The translations under genes were made by a program, and so were the position numbers. Source: Leptospira ryugenii (GTDB lineage: Bacteria; Spirochaetota; Leptospiria; Leptospirales; Leptospiraceae). Taken from it: 64,000 bases of DNA. This document shows positions 44,754 to 54,012 of the stretch, in pieces. A model generated the notes under the pieces. That model made no database searches and had not been told where the DNA came from. It worked only from the letters and a program-made list of their open reading frames with translations. Numbering within the stretch: the first letter of the stretch is position 1; the number at the start of each line of letters is the position of its first letter. The stretch covers positions 1 to 64,000 of the forward strand of contig NZ_BFBB01000005.1 of NCBI RefSeq assembly GCF_003114855.1. The letters are read 5' to 3'.

Positions 44754-44797
44754 AATTCTAGAAATAGAATCAGATTCATTCTAGAATTTCCTTGACA
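44754..44797 (+). promoter_or_regulatory. Palindrome cluster and -35 element before the YHYH-Sco operon
   Basis: AATTCTAGAA (44754-44763) and TTCTAGAATT (44779-44788) form 10-bp inverted repeats. Between them GAATC A GATTC (44767-44777) is a further palindrome. TTGACA follows at 44792-44797; the -10 is less clear (TAGCTT at a 16-base spacing). The arrangement suggests an activator or repressor array at the promoter. Confidence 0.55.
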
Positions 44798-44852
44798 TAG
44801 GCGCAAAAGCATATAGCTTTTTCTCGTTTAGGAAACCTAAAGAGGAGCATTT

Positions 44853-45800
44853 ATGACTTTTTCTCAGAGATCTCGTTTTGGGATCGTTGTACTTTCTCTA
44901 TGCACAATGGTCAATTGCGATGCAATTACAGGTAAAGAGGACGATGACAACCAAACTTTGGTACTGGCATTGGCAGCGATCGCAAGCGCAAATTCAAGTT
45001 GCAGTGCAAGCACAAGCACCACCACCTCCACCGTGACTCCCTCTACTGCCACACTCAACGATGCTACAGGCTGTGTGAATGGTGTGGTGACATGTTTGGA
45101 TAGCAATCTCCCTGCCTGGATCAAAAACAATTTTACTTGTGTGGTTGGATATGTCTCTGGCTCCAACTACGTAATCAAAACCAAAAACCTTCCCAATACC
45201 AAAAGTTACTATTACGCAAGTAGAACAGGTGTTACAAGCGCACCCTTATACGAAGCTCTTCCCTCTGGCAATTCGAGTGCTGGTACAAACGTAATCATTG
45301 CACAAAACCTTACCTTTACCATCCCGGCAACACCAACAACAGGATCCGGTACAGTCTCAACCCAAGGTGGCCTGGTCGCTATTGGTGTGACGCGCAATGG
45401 GCTAGCGATTTATAACAATGCTGCAGCTCCCGGTGATGTTCTCGCCTCAGAAGCGACTACTTTTGATAACTTCCAAGGACACCCACAAAATACAGGAGTT
45501 TACCACCACCATGCCGCTGTACCAAAAGTGTGTGATGGAGCAGCGAATACGAGCAATTCAGGTGCATGTAACAATGCTAAGTTGATAGGCATAGCCTTGG
45601 ATGGTTACCCGATTTACGGTCAAAAAAATGATGCCGGAGTGGCTCCGACCTTAGATTCCTTTCATGGAACAACAGGTACAACCGCAGAGTTTCCGAATGG
45701 AACCTACCATTACCGTTATGCTTATGATTCAACTGCTACTATCTATACTCTCATGGGTTCTTTCTTCCGAGGCAATATAGGATCAGTGACCAATAACTAG
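44853..45800 (+). CDS. YHYH-domain lipoprotein
   Basis: This 315-residue protein has a lipoprotein-like N-terminus (FGIVVLSLCTMVNCDAI) and a Ser/Thr-rich linker. The YHYH domain follows, with the motifs GVYHHHAAV, GIALDGYPIYGQ and NGTYHYRYAYD. YHYH proteins are often next to copper or cytochrome-oxidase functions; the His residues could bind a metal. GAGGAG precedes the start by 7 bases. It is first in an operon with a MORN-like gene and a Sco gene. Confidence 0.88.
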   Translation: MTFSQRSRFGIVVLSLCTMVNCDAITGKEDDDNQTLVLALAAIASANSSCSASTSTTTSTVTPSTATLNDATGCVNGVVTCLDSNLPAWIKNNFTCVVGYVSGSNYVIKTKNLPNTKSYYYASRTGVTSAPLYEALPSGNSSAGTNVIIAQNLTFTIPATPTTGSGTVSTQGGLVAIGVTRNGLAIYNNAAAPGDVLASEATTFDNFQGHPQNTGVYHHHAAVPKVCDGAANTSNSGACNNAKLIGIALDGYPIYGQKNDAGVAPTLDSFHGTTGTTAEFPNGTYHYRYAYDSTATIYTLMGSFFRGNIGSVTNN

Positions 45801-45805
45801 TTTCT

Positions 45806-46393
45806 ATGTTTCGATACCATTTATATCGTCTATCCCTAGCTAAGGGATGGGCGATTTTCAGTTTGTTTCTCACTCTCCAATGCCAAGCAAAAATCTATGA
45901 AGCAACTGACCCAGATCTCCAAATGATTTCTGGTGTGATGGTCCATAAAAACCAATTGCTCTCCGGTATCATTCGCCAATACATCCCAGCGGTGAGTGAG
46001 ACCCATCTGACTACATTTGACAATGGAATTCAGCATGGAGATTTTACCGTTATCCATGACTCAGGTGTTTTATTGCAAAAAACTCCTTTCAAAAATGGTA
46101 AACAAAACGGATATTCTTATACTTGGTTTTTGAATGGAAAGAACAGAAGTTTTTCAGAGTTCAAAAATGGATTTTATGTCAATGACCGTATGGAATGGCA
46201 TGATAACGGACAACTTGCACTCTATGAAAAGTATACGCCCGAAGGAAAGATTCTAGGAGCTAAAAAGTTCTACCGAGAGGGGAAGATATATATGAATCTT
46301 GTATTCCAAGAAGATGGAAGCTCTTACGGACTCCCTGGAAGTAAAGTTTGTAAACCGATCAAAAACAGTGAAGTAAACAATGAAACAAATTAA
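45806..46393 (+). CDS. MORN-like repeat exported protein
   Basis: This 195-residue protein has a hydrophobic N-terminus (IFSLFLTLQCQAK), which may be a lipoprotein signal with Cys near residue 26. Repeats of MORN/YwqK type follow: GDFTVIHDSGVLLQKTPFKNGKQNGYSYTWFLNGK and ENDNGQLALYEKYTPEGKILG-like units. Such repeats make a beta-rich surface for protein contact. It overlaps the Sco gene by 14 bases. Confidence 0.72.
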   Translation: MFRYHLYRLSLAKGWAIFSLFLTLQCQAKIYEATDPDLQMISGVMVHKNQLLSGIIRQYIPAVSETHLTTFDNGIQHGDFTVIHDSGVLLQKTPFKNGKQNGYSYTWFLNGKNRSFSEFKNGFYVNDRMEWHDNGQLALYEKYTPEGKILGAKKFYREGKIYMNLVFQEDGSSYGLPGSKVCKPIKNSEVNNETN

Positions 46394-47063
46394 CTTGCTA
46401 TTTTTGATTTCACTTTGTTCTCTAATTTTAGGGTGTAAGGATAAGAAACCAAATATCGACCCAAACCTAACATTTGTATCCAAACAGATTCCTGGTATCC
46501 TACCCTATTTCAAAGGGGCTTTGCTCGATCCCTATTGGAGCGAAGATAGAGATCTTCCCTCAGATCTCAAACGTATCCTGAATCTTTCCTTGGTATCAGA
46601 ACAAAACAAAACATTTGATTTGGATGAATATCCAAATCATTACAAAATTATAGTTTTCTTTTATGCAAAGTGTACGGGCGTTTGCCCAATGATCACGAGC
46701 AATTTGATTCGTTTTTTACCCAAACTCAAAAACCAGAAGAAGCTCATAGTTCTTTCGGTAAGCATCAATCCTGAAGAAGATACAGTAGAAGAATTAAAAA
46801 AATACAGATCTCGCTATAAAATTGAACAATCCAATTGGATTTTTCTCACGGGAGATAGGGAGCAGATCCATTCCTTAGCACGCGATCAGTTTTCGGCGGA
46901 TGTGAAATTTATCAAAGGAAAGTATGACTGGAAAGACTTTGTCCACACGGAAAATGTATTTTTGCTCGATACCCAAAACTACCTCCGGGGGGTCTACAGA
47001 GCCAAAGGCACTGGGGATTTAGAGAGACTGGTCGCCGAATATGAGCTATTGGCAGGTAAATAG
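46380..47063 (+). CDS. SCO1/SenC-family copper protein (lipoprotein)
   Basis: This 227-residue protein has a lipoprotein signal (LISLCSLILGCKDK) and a thioredoxin-like SCO domain. The copper ligands are the CxxxC of KCTGVCPM and the His in FVHTENVFLLD. SCO proteins deliver copper to the CuA site of cytochrome c oxidase, or reduce its cysteines. A second SCO protein lies at 61569-62126. The operon partners (YHYH and MORN) may be accessory to the same process. Confidence 0.9.
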   Translation: MKQINLLFLISLCSLILGCKDKKPNIDPNLTFVSKQIPGILPYFKGALLDPYWSEDRDLPSDLKRILNLSLVSEQNKTFDLDEYPNHYKIIVFFYAKCTGVCPMITSNLIRFLPKLKNQKKLIVLSVSINPEEDTVEELKKYRSRYKIEQSNWIFLTGDREQIHSLARDQFSADVKFIKGKYDWKDFVHTENVFLLDTQNYLRGVYRAKGTGDLERLVAEYELLAGK

Positions 47064-47110
47064 AGTTTTTTTAGCTTGAAGGCGATCCAAAATTGCAGTA
47101 CCAAAGAGGT

Positions 47111-47824
47111 ATGAGATCTTTTGCCTTTTTGGTTCTTTTTTTTAGCCTTTCTACACAACTTTTTTCTGAAGAAGTAGCCGTCCTCACCTTTATCCAAGGA
47201 AAAGTTTCCTTCATTGCCTCGGGCAAAACTAAAGCCGAATCAGTGAAACTCAACCAGATCTTAAAAGCGGGGGATAGCATCCAGACGGAAAATGGTATAT
47301 GCGAATTGCAGTTGGCCACACAGGCCACGATCCGCATCGAAAAGTTCAGCCGCATCTTTCTTGAGGACATTCTCAATCCAAAGACAAAACAAACAAAAGT
47401 GCGAGCTATGGCTGGAAAATTGTTTGTCAAAGTCCACAAACATGAAAAAACCAAAAATCACCAGCTATCCGTGGTTAGCCCTAGCTATGTAGCAGGTGTT
47501 CGTGGGACAGAATTTATAGTCTCAAATCCTGATGAAGGTGGGACCAATCCAGATTTGGATTTGGAAAGCGGAGTATTTGTAAACGAGGGTTCTGTAGCAG
47601 TCAGTGGACCAGACAAAAAAGAAGTGATGGTCAAACAAAATGAAGAAATCGTCCTAAAAGGAAAAGATTTCAAGAAACAGATATTAAGTAACTATGCTAA
47701 AGAAAAGATGCAGATTTTTCAAAAGCTGAGCCAAATGAAAGAAGAAAATTACCAATTATTTAAAGAACAACATCTAAACAACCAGAAGCTAATGGAAGAA
47801 ATGAAGGGAAAAACAAATGAATAG
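47111..47824 (+). CDS. Exported FecR-domain protein
   Basis: The start at 47111 follows AAAGAGGT. The 237-residue product has a signal peptide (FAFLVLFFSLSTQLFSEE) and a FecR domain (VLTFIQGKVSF...ILKAGDSIQTENGICELQLATQATIRIEKFS...VVSPSYVAGVRGTEF). It is not a classical FecR anti-sigma factor, since there is no cytoplasmic part. A lysine- and glutamate-rich helical tail follows. It overlaps the DUF4384 gene by 8 bases, so both are co-translated. Confidence 0.86.
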   Translation: MRSFAFLVLFFSLSTQLFSEEVAVLTFIQGKVSFIASGKTKAESVKLNQILKAGDSIQTENGICELQLATQATIRIEKFSRIFLEDILNPKTKQTKVRAMAGKLFVKVHKHEKTKNHQLSVVSPSYVAGVRGTEFIVSNPDEGGTNPDLDLESGVFVNEGSVAVSGPDKKEVMVKQNEEIVLKGKDFKKQILSNYAKEKMQIFQKLSQMKEENYQLFKEQHLNNQKLMEEMKGKTNE

Positions 47825-48710
47825 CCGATTGTTGATCCTTGTAGCTATCCTTACAATAGGATTGTTTGCTGAACCAAAAGAAACTAAACTCCCTATTTAT
47901 AAATATGCCCTTCTTGTCTCTCAAGGAACGACGGATGCACTTGAGATCAGCAATCACCTTCGCGGGCAAATCATACAAAGCAAACGAGGAGATTTTATCT
48001 ACGTATCCGATCCTATGTTTTCAGGTGATGAGAAGCTAAACGTAAATGCAATCATAGAAGAGAAAGCCGAAATCAAAGTAGCAGAAAAGCTGATCTTACT
48101 GAAAGACCAAGGTTCGATGACAAGCATTCAATTGTATGATATAGAATCTGGTAACTTGGAATACAAAAACTCACTTCCAAGTTCCATGCATAAAACTTTG
48201 TTCCAAGATTTTTATGCGCACATTGACAAAAAGAATATCTACTTAGCTCTTTCGGAAAAAAAATCATCTCCCTCTGCTCCGATTAAAATTACAGCTCTCA
48301 AATCAAAATATGTAGCAGGAGAGCCCCTTCGTTTTGAACTTGAGGTTGAAGAAGACCACTATGTGTATGTCTTATTAGTACCCGAATCCAAGCAAGAGGA
48401 TCCCGTTTTGATCTTTCCCAATTCGACACAGACGGCTAACTTTTTGAAAAAAGGAGAAAAGGTAACAATTCCAGAAAATTTGGGTTCACTTCGTACGGCA
48501 CCGCCTTTTGGAAAAGACAAAATCAAAGCGTTTGCTTCCAAAGAGGCTTGGGATGAGTTTCAATTCAAAAACAAAAAAGGGGATAGTTTCTTTAAATTGC
48601 TTCCTCCTGCTCTAACAAGTTCGAAATCAATCATCGTTTCAGAAGTCACAACTCAGATGCTGAAAGATGTAGAAGTGGCAGAGTGGGAAATTACAATCGC
48701 ACCCAACTAA
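47817..48710 (+). CDS. Exported DUF4384-domain protein
   Basis: This 297-residue protein has a short signal peptide (LLILVAILTIGLFAEP). The N-terminal part (about 20-140) is of unknown fold. DUF4384 follows (about 155-270): KYVAGEPLRFELEVEEDHYVYVLLVPES...LIFPNSTQTANFLKKGEKVTIP. This domain is often found on the same chain as caspase-like (C14) peptidases. Here it is a separate gene facing the caspase-Kelch operon, whose last gene it overlaps by 4 bases. Confidence 0.84.
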   Translation: MNSRLLILVAILTIGLFAEPKETKLPIYKYALLVSQGTTDALEISNHLRGQIIQSKRGDFIYVSDPMFSGDEKLNVNAIIEEKAEIKVAEKLILLKDQGSMTSIQLYDIESGNLEYKNSLPSSMHKTLFQDFYAHIDKKNIYLALSEKKSSPSAPIKITALKSKYVAGEPLRFELEVEEDHYVYVLLVPESKQEDPVLIFPNSTQTANFLKKGEKVTIPENLGSLRTAPPFGKDKIKAFASKEAWDEFQFKNKKGDSFFKLLPPALTSSKSIIVSEVTTQMLKDVEVAEWEITIAPN

Positions 48711-50503
48711 TCACCAAAGACTTCCGTACTCGTGAGGTAATCTGGCACGCCTACTCCACTGATTCCTCCAACCAGGAGGAGTCTGCCATCCACTAGATTC
48801 AGCAAACGATGCCCACGCCTTCCTTGTTTGGTGGCAGGCAAAACATAGGAGTCGATGCCACTACGATTCCATTGTTTTTCCGTTGAAGACAAAACAGAAC
48901 CAGTTGCGGATGCAATCCCCCCCACTGAAATAAAATTCCTATCAGGAAGGCGAGCTGATGCATGTTCCATCCTTGCTTGGAAGAGGTAAGTGGACACCGA
49001 TACAGTCATATTGGATTGGTTTAACTTTTGCACGATATCGGTGACAAGTGAGCCAGAACGACCTCCGATCAAAAAAGGATCTCCATTCAAATCAAATTGG
49101 CTTGTGAACAACTCTTGTGGGAACACAAGAGAAGGTCCTGTAGTAAAGGACTCAGTTGTGGGATTGAAAATTTCCGTGGTAGTCGTACTTCCGCCCACAA
49201 TCCAATACATGCCATTTGCCAATCGAATACATTGGTGGTTCATCCTGGCGTTCGGTAGATTGGAAATGGTTTGTATGCTTCCTCCACCAATGGAATCTAA
49301 AGTAAGGATCTCAGCTGTACTTACCGCCGAACCCAAGTTTGTTGTCCTTCCGCCAGTGATTAAAATTTTGTTGCTAGAAATCGCACAACTCGCGTGCCCA
49401 ATGCGCGCCGTAGATAAATTGGGGCCAGCATTCCAAGTTCCCGTGTCTGGTCTGTAAATCGCTGTCGTATTGGTAATGGAGCTTGATAAGTTCGTTGTAA
49501 ATCCTCCTGAGAGTACGATGCGATCCTCATTTGTTTGCGCAAAACTAGAAAACCGCCTAGTTTGATTGAGAGGACTTACTTCTGTGATCGTACCTAAATT
49601 TACATTCCATCTCTCAACAATAGAAAGAGTGGATGTAGAACTGGTATTTTTAATGACTCCCAAACCCCCAATCAGCAAACTATCTCCATTACTTAAGTTT
49701 GCGATCGCAAAGTCTCTCTTTCCATTTTGTACGTTAGGTCCATCCTTCCAACCAAATATACGATAGTTTAATTCTCCTTTGATTTCATTCCCGGATCGGT
49801 CTTTGATTCCAAGGTAGGACAATCGCAATGTACCTCCAGATCTAGGAAAATCTCCTTGCCAAAAAATTCGAATAGATTGTTCGCTTAACTTTGCAATATT
49901 TCGAATCGTGACTGAACCTGAATTGGTTTCTACTTTGTAGTTACTGAGCTCATCAATCCCACTCACAAGCTCATCAAATCGTAAATCAAATTGATTTGTG
50001 AAAAAGATGGAAGGATCATAGCTACCCGAGGGATAACTAGCCGTCAAATTCGGACTGAGTGTATCCACATTTACCTTCCAAATAGTTTCTGGAAGCAAAA
50101 GGGAGTCTCTATTGTAAATCTCTTTTAAAGTAAGTATCCATTCTCCCGCCAACATGTTCCGATTGGCTCGGACCTTGATTTGGTGGTCAGAGACTCGTAT
50201 AAACTCAAAATCTTGTTTACGAAGTGTATCTATGGAAGATAAAGAGGTATACTTGAGTTGATTGTCAAGCTTAGGTTCCATGATACGGAAACCAGGCGGG
50301 CAAACGATGGAGACTTCTTGCAATTCTTTTACGAATGCCTGGTTGGGAGGGCTCGAACTACATGCTGTTTGGCTGCTATAGGTAGAAAATACACCTAACT
50401 CAGCGAGTATTGCATTGCCATTTTGGTCTTGTTTTGGACTCAAAGTACAGGACTGGACTAGAAAACTAAGGATAACAAAAAGTAGAGAAATTCTCTCATT
50501 CAT
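48707..50503 (-). CDS. Ig-like/Kelch lipoprotein 3
   Basis: This 598-residue protein has a lipoprotein signal (LLFVILSFLVQSCTLS), then an Ig-like part with the line FDLRFDELVSG. The C-terminal half carries Kelch repeats with the usual double Gly (SLLIGGLGVI, IVLSGGFTTN, ILITGGRTT, WIVGGSTT, FLIGGRSG, ISVGGIAS, LLVGGISG). These would form a beta-propeller outside the cytoplasm. It is the fourth gene of the caspase operon and overlaps the gene before it by 8 bases. Confidence 0.85.
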   Translation of the reverse strand: MNERISLLFVILSFLVQSCTLSPKQDQNGNAILAELGVFSTYSSQTACSSSPPNQAFVKELQEVSIVCPPGFRIMEPKLDNQLKYTSLSSIDTLRKQDFEFIRVSDHQIKVRANRNMLAGEWILTLKEIYNRDSLLLPETIWKVNVDTLSPNLTASYPSGSYDPSIFFTNQFDLRFDELVSGIDELSNYKVETNSGSVTIRNIAKLSEQSIRIFWQGDFPRSGGTLRLSYLGIKDRSGNEIKGELNYRIFGWKDGPNVQNGKRDFAIANLSNGDSLLIGGLGVIKNTSSTSTLSIVERWNVNLGTITEVSPLNQTRRFSSFAQTNEDRIVLSGGFTTNLSSSITNTTAIYRPDTGTWNAGPNLSTARIGHASCAISSNKILITGGRTTNLGSAVSTAEILTLDSIGGGSIQTISNLPNARMNHQCIRLANGMYWIVGGSTTTTEIFNPTTESFTTGPSLVFPQELFTSQFDLNGDPFLIGGRSGSLVTDIVQKLNQSNMTVSVSTYLFQARMEHASARLPDRNFISVGGIASATGSVLSSTEKQWNRSGIDSYVLPATKQGRRGHRLLNLVDGRLLLVGGISGVGVPDYLTSTEVFGD

Positions 50504-52256
50504 AAGAGTATTCCTCGATCTCTTTTACAGGATTTGCCGCAAGGCCTCCAATGACAATTACCTTACCCGATGGCAATCGAATGGTCTGGCTGTCAATCCT
50601 AGGAACGAGCATCCGTGAACCTAGTGTAAATCTATTATTGGGAATATCATAATAATCAATGCGCGGAACATAGGTGCCATCAGCTTCCCCGCCGAACAAA
50701 ATGATTTTTTCTTCAGCAAATGCAATAGGTGAGAATTTGGTTCGAATCGTCGAAAAGGAAGCTGCTAGAGAAAATGCACTTTCATTCTTTAACAGACGTT
50801 CTGTGGTAGGCACAGCGCCAAAAGCGAGGATGCGGTCGGAAAACTCCTCCACAAAGAAAGTAGAACGATTGAGACGAAGTTCGTAGCGAGGAACCACAGT
50901 AAAATTTCCACTTTGTTCATCAAAAACTTCTGTCTCACGAATGTACTCATCACTTAATATCTTTCGCAATCCACCAAAGGCATAGACATTTCCATCGGCT
51001 AACTTCTTGAAGACAAAATCTCTCCTAGGATATTGTAAATTTCCAGTGGAGGACATCGTGTTTGTATTTGGATCATACACTTCAGCTAAATTCGTACTCA
51101 AAAATGGTGAGGCATTTTCAATTAATATCCCACCAGCAATCAAGACTTTACCCGAAGCAAGGAGAATGGCTGCGTGGTCCATACGACCTGTGATTAAATT
51201 TGGACCATTTGAAAATGTATTTGTAGCTGGATCAAAAATTTCTGTTGTATTGATGGTATCTCCTGCACTCTGACTTGTATTCCGATCACCGCCTGCGATA
51301 AAAACTCGGCCATCATTTAACAAGGTTGCTGTGAAACGTCTCCTCCCCGTTGTTAAATTTCCAACGCTAACGCTGGACTTCGTATTAGGATTGTATAGTT
51401 CGCAAAGGTTGCTCACACCAGAGCCTGTAACACCTCCGATCGTTAGGATTTGACCAGAGGGAAGAAGAACACTCACAGCCTGGGATCTGGCGGTCTGCAT
51501 CTCACCAGCAAACTTGAAACCATAGACTTGGAATTGTAGGTTTGGTACTTGCAAAGCATTCCCAGCAGTATCCAATATATTTTGAAAGGAAAGAACCAAG
51601 ATACCACCAGTAGACGAGGGCAGACCTGTAAAAAAAAGACGGTACAAATTGCCCGAAATAGGGAATACACTTGATAAACGAAGTGTTCCGAGCGATTGAC
51701 CATTTAAAGAATAGGAGGAAAGAAGATTTGCATTCTGTACGGTCTCATTGAAAGAAACATCCAAATACCCTTGGTTAAAAAAAGATGAATCTAAAATAGT
51801 TCCGAATACACTTTGTACGGTTGGTGCCTCTGGATCAAAGTTAACCTCCAATCGTGAGGGATTAAATGATTTGCCAAGCAAACGGGAAACTGATTCTAAC
51901 TGAACCACATAAGTTCCGCGAGCTAAATCTTTCGGAAGTTGGATTTTAAATTCTGACGCACTTACTTCTTCTATCTTTGCCGTAACGAGATCTCCATTGG
52001 ACTGGTTTCTAATTTCTAGGAGTGGAATTGTTTGTTTGGTCCATACAGCTTCCGAGCTTCTAACAGCAATCTCACGGGCAGAGATCGCTGAACCTAAGGA
52101 AGGATTGCTGGTCAGGAGTATATTGGGAAACAGAAGTCTAGAACCAATCTCTGAAAGGAAAATTTGATCCTGGCCACTTCGCCCACCCTCTAGCAATCCT
52201 TGGCATTGGAACAGGAAAAGAGACAATAAAATAGTTACAGACTTCTTACTGCGCAA
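50496..52256 (-). CDS. Ig-like/Kelch lipoprotein 2
   Basis: This 586-residue protein has a lipoprotein signal (VTILLSLFLFQCQGL). The Ig-like domain at about residues 125-240 includes FNQGYLDVSFNETVQNANLLSSY. Kelch repeats follow (ILTIGGVTG, VFIAGGDRN, VLIAGGILI, VYAFGGLRK, IILFGGEAD and IVIGGLAA). It overlaps both neighbours in the operon by 8-11 bases, which suggests matched amounts of all three paralogues. Confidence 0.86.
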   Translation of the reverse strand: MRSKKSVTILLSLFLFQCQGLLEGGRSGQDQIFLSEIGSRLLFPNILLTSNPSLGSAISAREIAVRSSEAVWTKQTIPLLEIRNQSNGDLVTAKIEEVSASEFKIQLPKDLARGTYVVQLESVSRLLGKSFNPSRLEVNFDPEAPTVQSVFGTILDSSFFNQGYLDVSFNETVQNANLLSSYSLNGQSLGTLRLSSVFPISGNLYRLFFTGLPSSTGGILVLSFQNILDTAGNALQVPNLQFQVYGFKFAGEMQTARSQAVSVLLPSGQILTIGGVTGSGVSNLCELYNPNTKSSVSVGNLTTGRRRFTATLLNDGRVFIAGGDRNTSQSAGDTINTTEIFDPATNTFSNGPNLITGRMDHAAILLASGKVLIAGGILIENASPFLSTNLAEVYDPNTNTMSSTGNLQYPRRDFVFKKLADGNVYAFGGLRKILSDEYIRETEVFDEQSGNFTVVPRYELRLNRSTFFVEEFSDRILAFGAVPTTERLLKNESAFSLAASFSTIRTKFSPIAFAEEKIILFGGEADGTYVPRIDYYDIPNNRFTLGSRMLVPRIDSQTIRLPSGKVIVIGGLAANPVKEIEEYSYE

Positions 52257-54012
52257 TTTGCAACCTCTGTGCCGGTTGGTTACCAGTTAAGATCAAAATA
52301 TCACGATTACCGAGGGTATGCACCGTGGTGCAAGAACTACGGTAAGGAAGTGTACCAACAGTATATACCTTAGAATTACTCAGATTTAAAGATTCAATAC
52401 TGGAGGCAAAGCCTGAATCTGTATTCCCTCCGATGGCAAGGATTTGGTTTTGGTTCCAAAACGAAAAACCAGCAAAGTATCTTTGTTCCGTGAAGTTAGC
52501 TAAATAAGTATTGGAACCATCGGCATTGATCCTTTCGATGGCGGTGATTTTATCTAGATTCCCACCACCTAAGACATAAAACTGATCTGCACCGTCTCTC
52601 AGTAGGCTATGGAAACGTCTGGTATTTGCCAAAAGGACAGGGTGTTCCGTGCTCGCAGTAACTGAAGAAGAATCATAGTATTCAAAGGAATTGGAATGAA
52701 AACTCTGGCTTCTGATACCTAAGGTCACAAGTATCCTTCCCTTAGAATCTGTCCCTACTTCCAATCCATCCCGACCAATTGCAATTTTCTTTACATTCAC
52801 AAAATCATTAGTAGACGGATCAAAACGGTCGACTCGATCCAAATACGCAAGGGAGTTGGCGGCAGAGGGATGGCCTCTTCCCCCTAGGATATATAAAAAT
52901 CCATCTCCTGCCCAAGCTGATTTATGGCCTGCGCGGACTTGTGCAGGTAGCATCCTTCGCACAGGTGCCACAGTACCAGAAGGATCAATCAATTCAAAAT
53001 CAGATAGATAATTAGCTAAATTGCTACCAGGACCGAGAAGACCTGCCACTACAATGATCCGACCATCTGACAGTCGATTGGCGGTAAAATCGGATCTCTT
53101 TTGGTTCAAAACTTGAGGAAATACAGTGAATTGATTGGTAGCTGGATCAAAAATTTCTATCGAGGACAAAGTGTCTTGGGGACTAGAATCGGGTATGATG
53201 CCCCCAATGATCATTACCTTTCCATCACTCAGAGTTACCAATCTAGGGTAACAGCGAGCTACATTAAGAGAGGGCAATATATTTACCTTGGGTTGGAAAT
53301 AATTGAATGCTTTGTTTTGTAATTCCCTACCAGCAAAATCTTTTATATTGCTAATCGAAAATTGCAATCGATCGAAGGATCTTTGGGGTTTGCCCGACAA
53401 TACAAGTCGGTAGCTTTTACTACTTAAGGAAAGTACATTAATGATGGTAACATCTGAGGAAACCGGTGCCGAGAATGAATAATTGCTTTTAAGACTAGCC
53501 CCTTCTACCGGCTCTGAAAAGGTCAGATCCAAAAACCCATCGTCTAAAAAAACAGGAAAGTCTCCTTCTTTAAAATTTAAAGTGACCGTTGGTGCACCTT
53601 GGTCTATCACATAACTAAAGATAAATTCTCTTTCTTCTTGGCCAAACCTTCCCAAAAAAGTAGTCCGTTTGAGTTTGATGCGCAAAAGTCCTTCTTCCGC
53701 CTTTCCTGCCAATGCCAATCGATATTCTTTTGTACTTACTTGCTCAAAAGACTCAAGACTTAGGCTACCTTTCGCCTCCCCATCTATTTCCCAATCGGAT
53801 TTGCCCAAGGGTCGCAAAGGTTCCATTGGCAAAAATATACGTAGAGATGGTAATTCATTTAGAATTGAACTGATTTGAGGTTGAGAGCTTGCCTCCATTG
53901 AGGCTCCTAAACCCAAAAGTTCTGTTAATACAACTGTTTGGTTGGGATTAGAGGAACAGCTCAAAGATAGAGCAAAGCAAAAGAGGGTTAAATGTTTAAA
54001 ACCTAATTTCAT
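52246..54012 (-). CDS. Ig-like/Kelch lipoprotein 1
   Basis: The start at 54012 overlaps the end of the caspase gene in another frame; a TTG at 54039 is the alternative. The product of about 588 residues has a lipoprotein signal (LTLFCFALSLSCSSN). An Ig-like domain includes LDDGFLDLTFSEPVEGASLKSNYSF. Kelch repeats follow (VMIIGGIIP, IIVVAGLLG, LYILGGRGH, FYVLGGGNL, ILAIGGNTD). Domain order and length match the other two Kelch proteins, so all three are tandem paralogues. Confidence 0.85.
   Translation of the reverse strand: MKLGFKHLTLFCFALSLSCSSNPNQTVVLTELLGLGASMEASSQPQISSILNELPSLRIFLPMEPLRPLGKSDWEIDGEAKGSLSLESFEQVSTKEYRLALAGKAEEGLLRIKLKRTTFLGRFGQEEREFIFSYVIDQGAPTVTLNFKEGDFPVFLDDGFLDLTFSEPVEGASLKSNYSFSAPVSSDVTIINVLSLSSKSYRLVLSGKPQRSFDRLQFSISNIKDFAGRELQNKAFNYFQPKVNILPSLNVARCYPRLVTLSDGKVMIIGGIIPDSSPQDTLSSIEIFDPATNQFTVFPQVLNQKRSDFTANRLSDGRIIVVAGLLGPGSNLANYLSDFELIDPSGTVAPVRRMLPAQVRAGHKSAWAGDGFLYILGGRGHPSAANSLAYLDRVDRFDPSTNDFVNVKKIAIGRDGLEVGTDSKGRILVTLGIRSQSFHSNSFEYYDSSSVTASTEHPVLLANTRRFHSLLRDGADQFYVLGGGNLDKITAIERINADGSNTYLANFTEQRYFAGFSFWNQNQILAIGGNTDSGFASSIESLNLSNSKVYTVGTLPYRSSCTTVHTLGNRDILILTGNQPAQRLQIAQ

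Noticed and set aside
47816..47825. Frameshift between FecR and DUF4384 genes
   Set aside because: The 8-base overlap has its own ATG and the second protein starts with a signal peptide, so these are two genes, not one broken gene.
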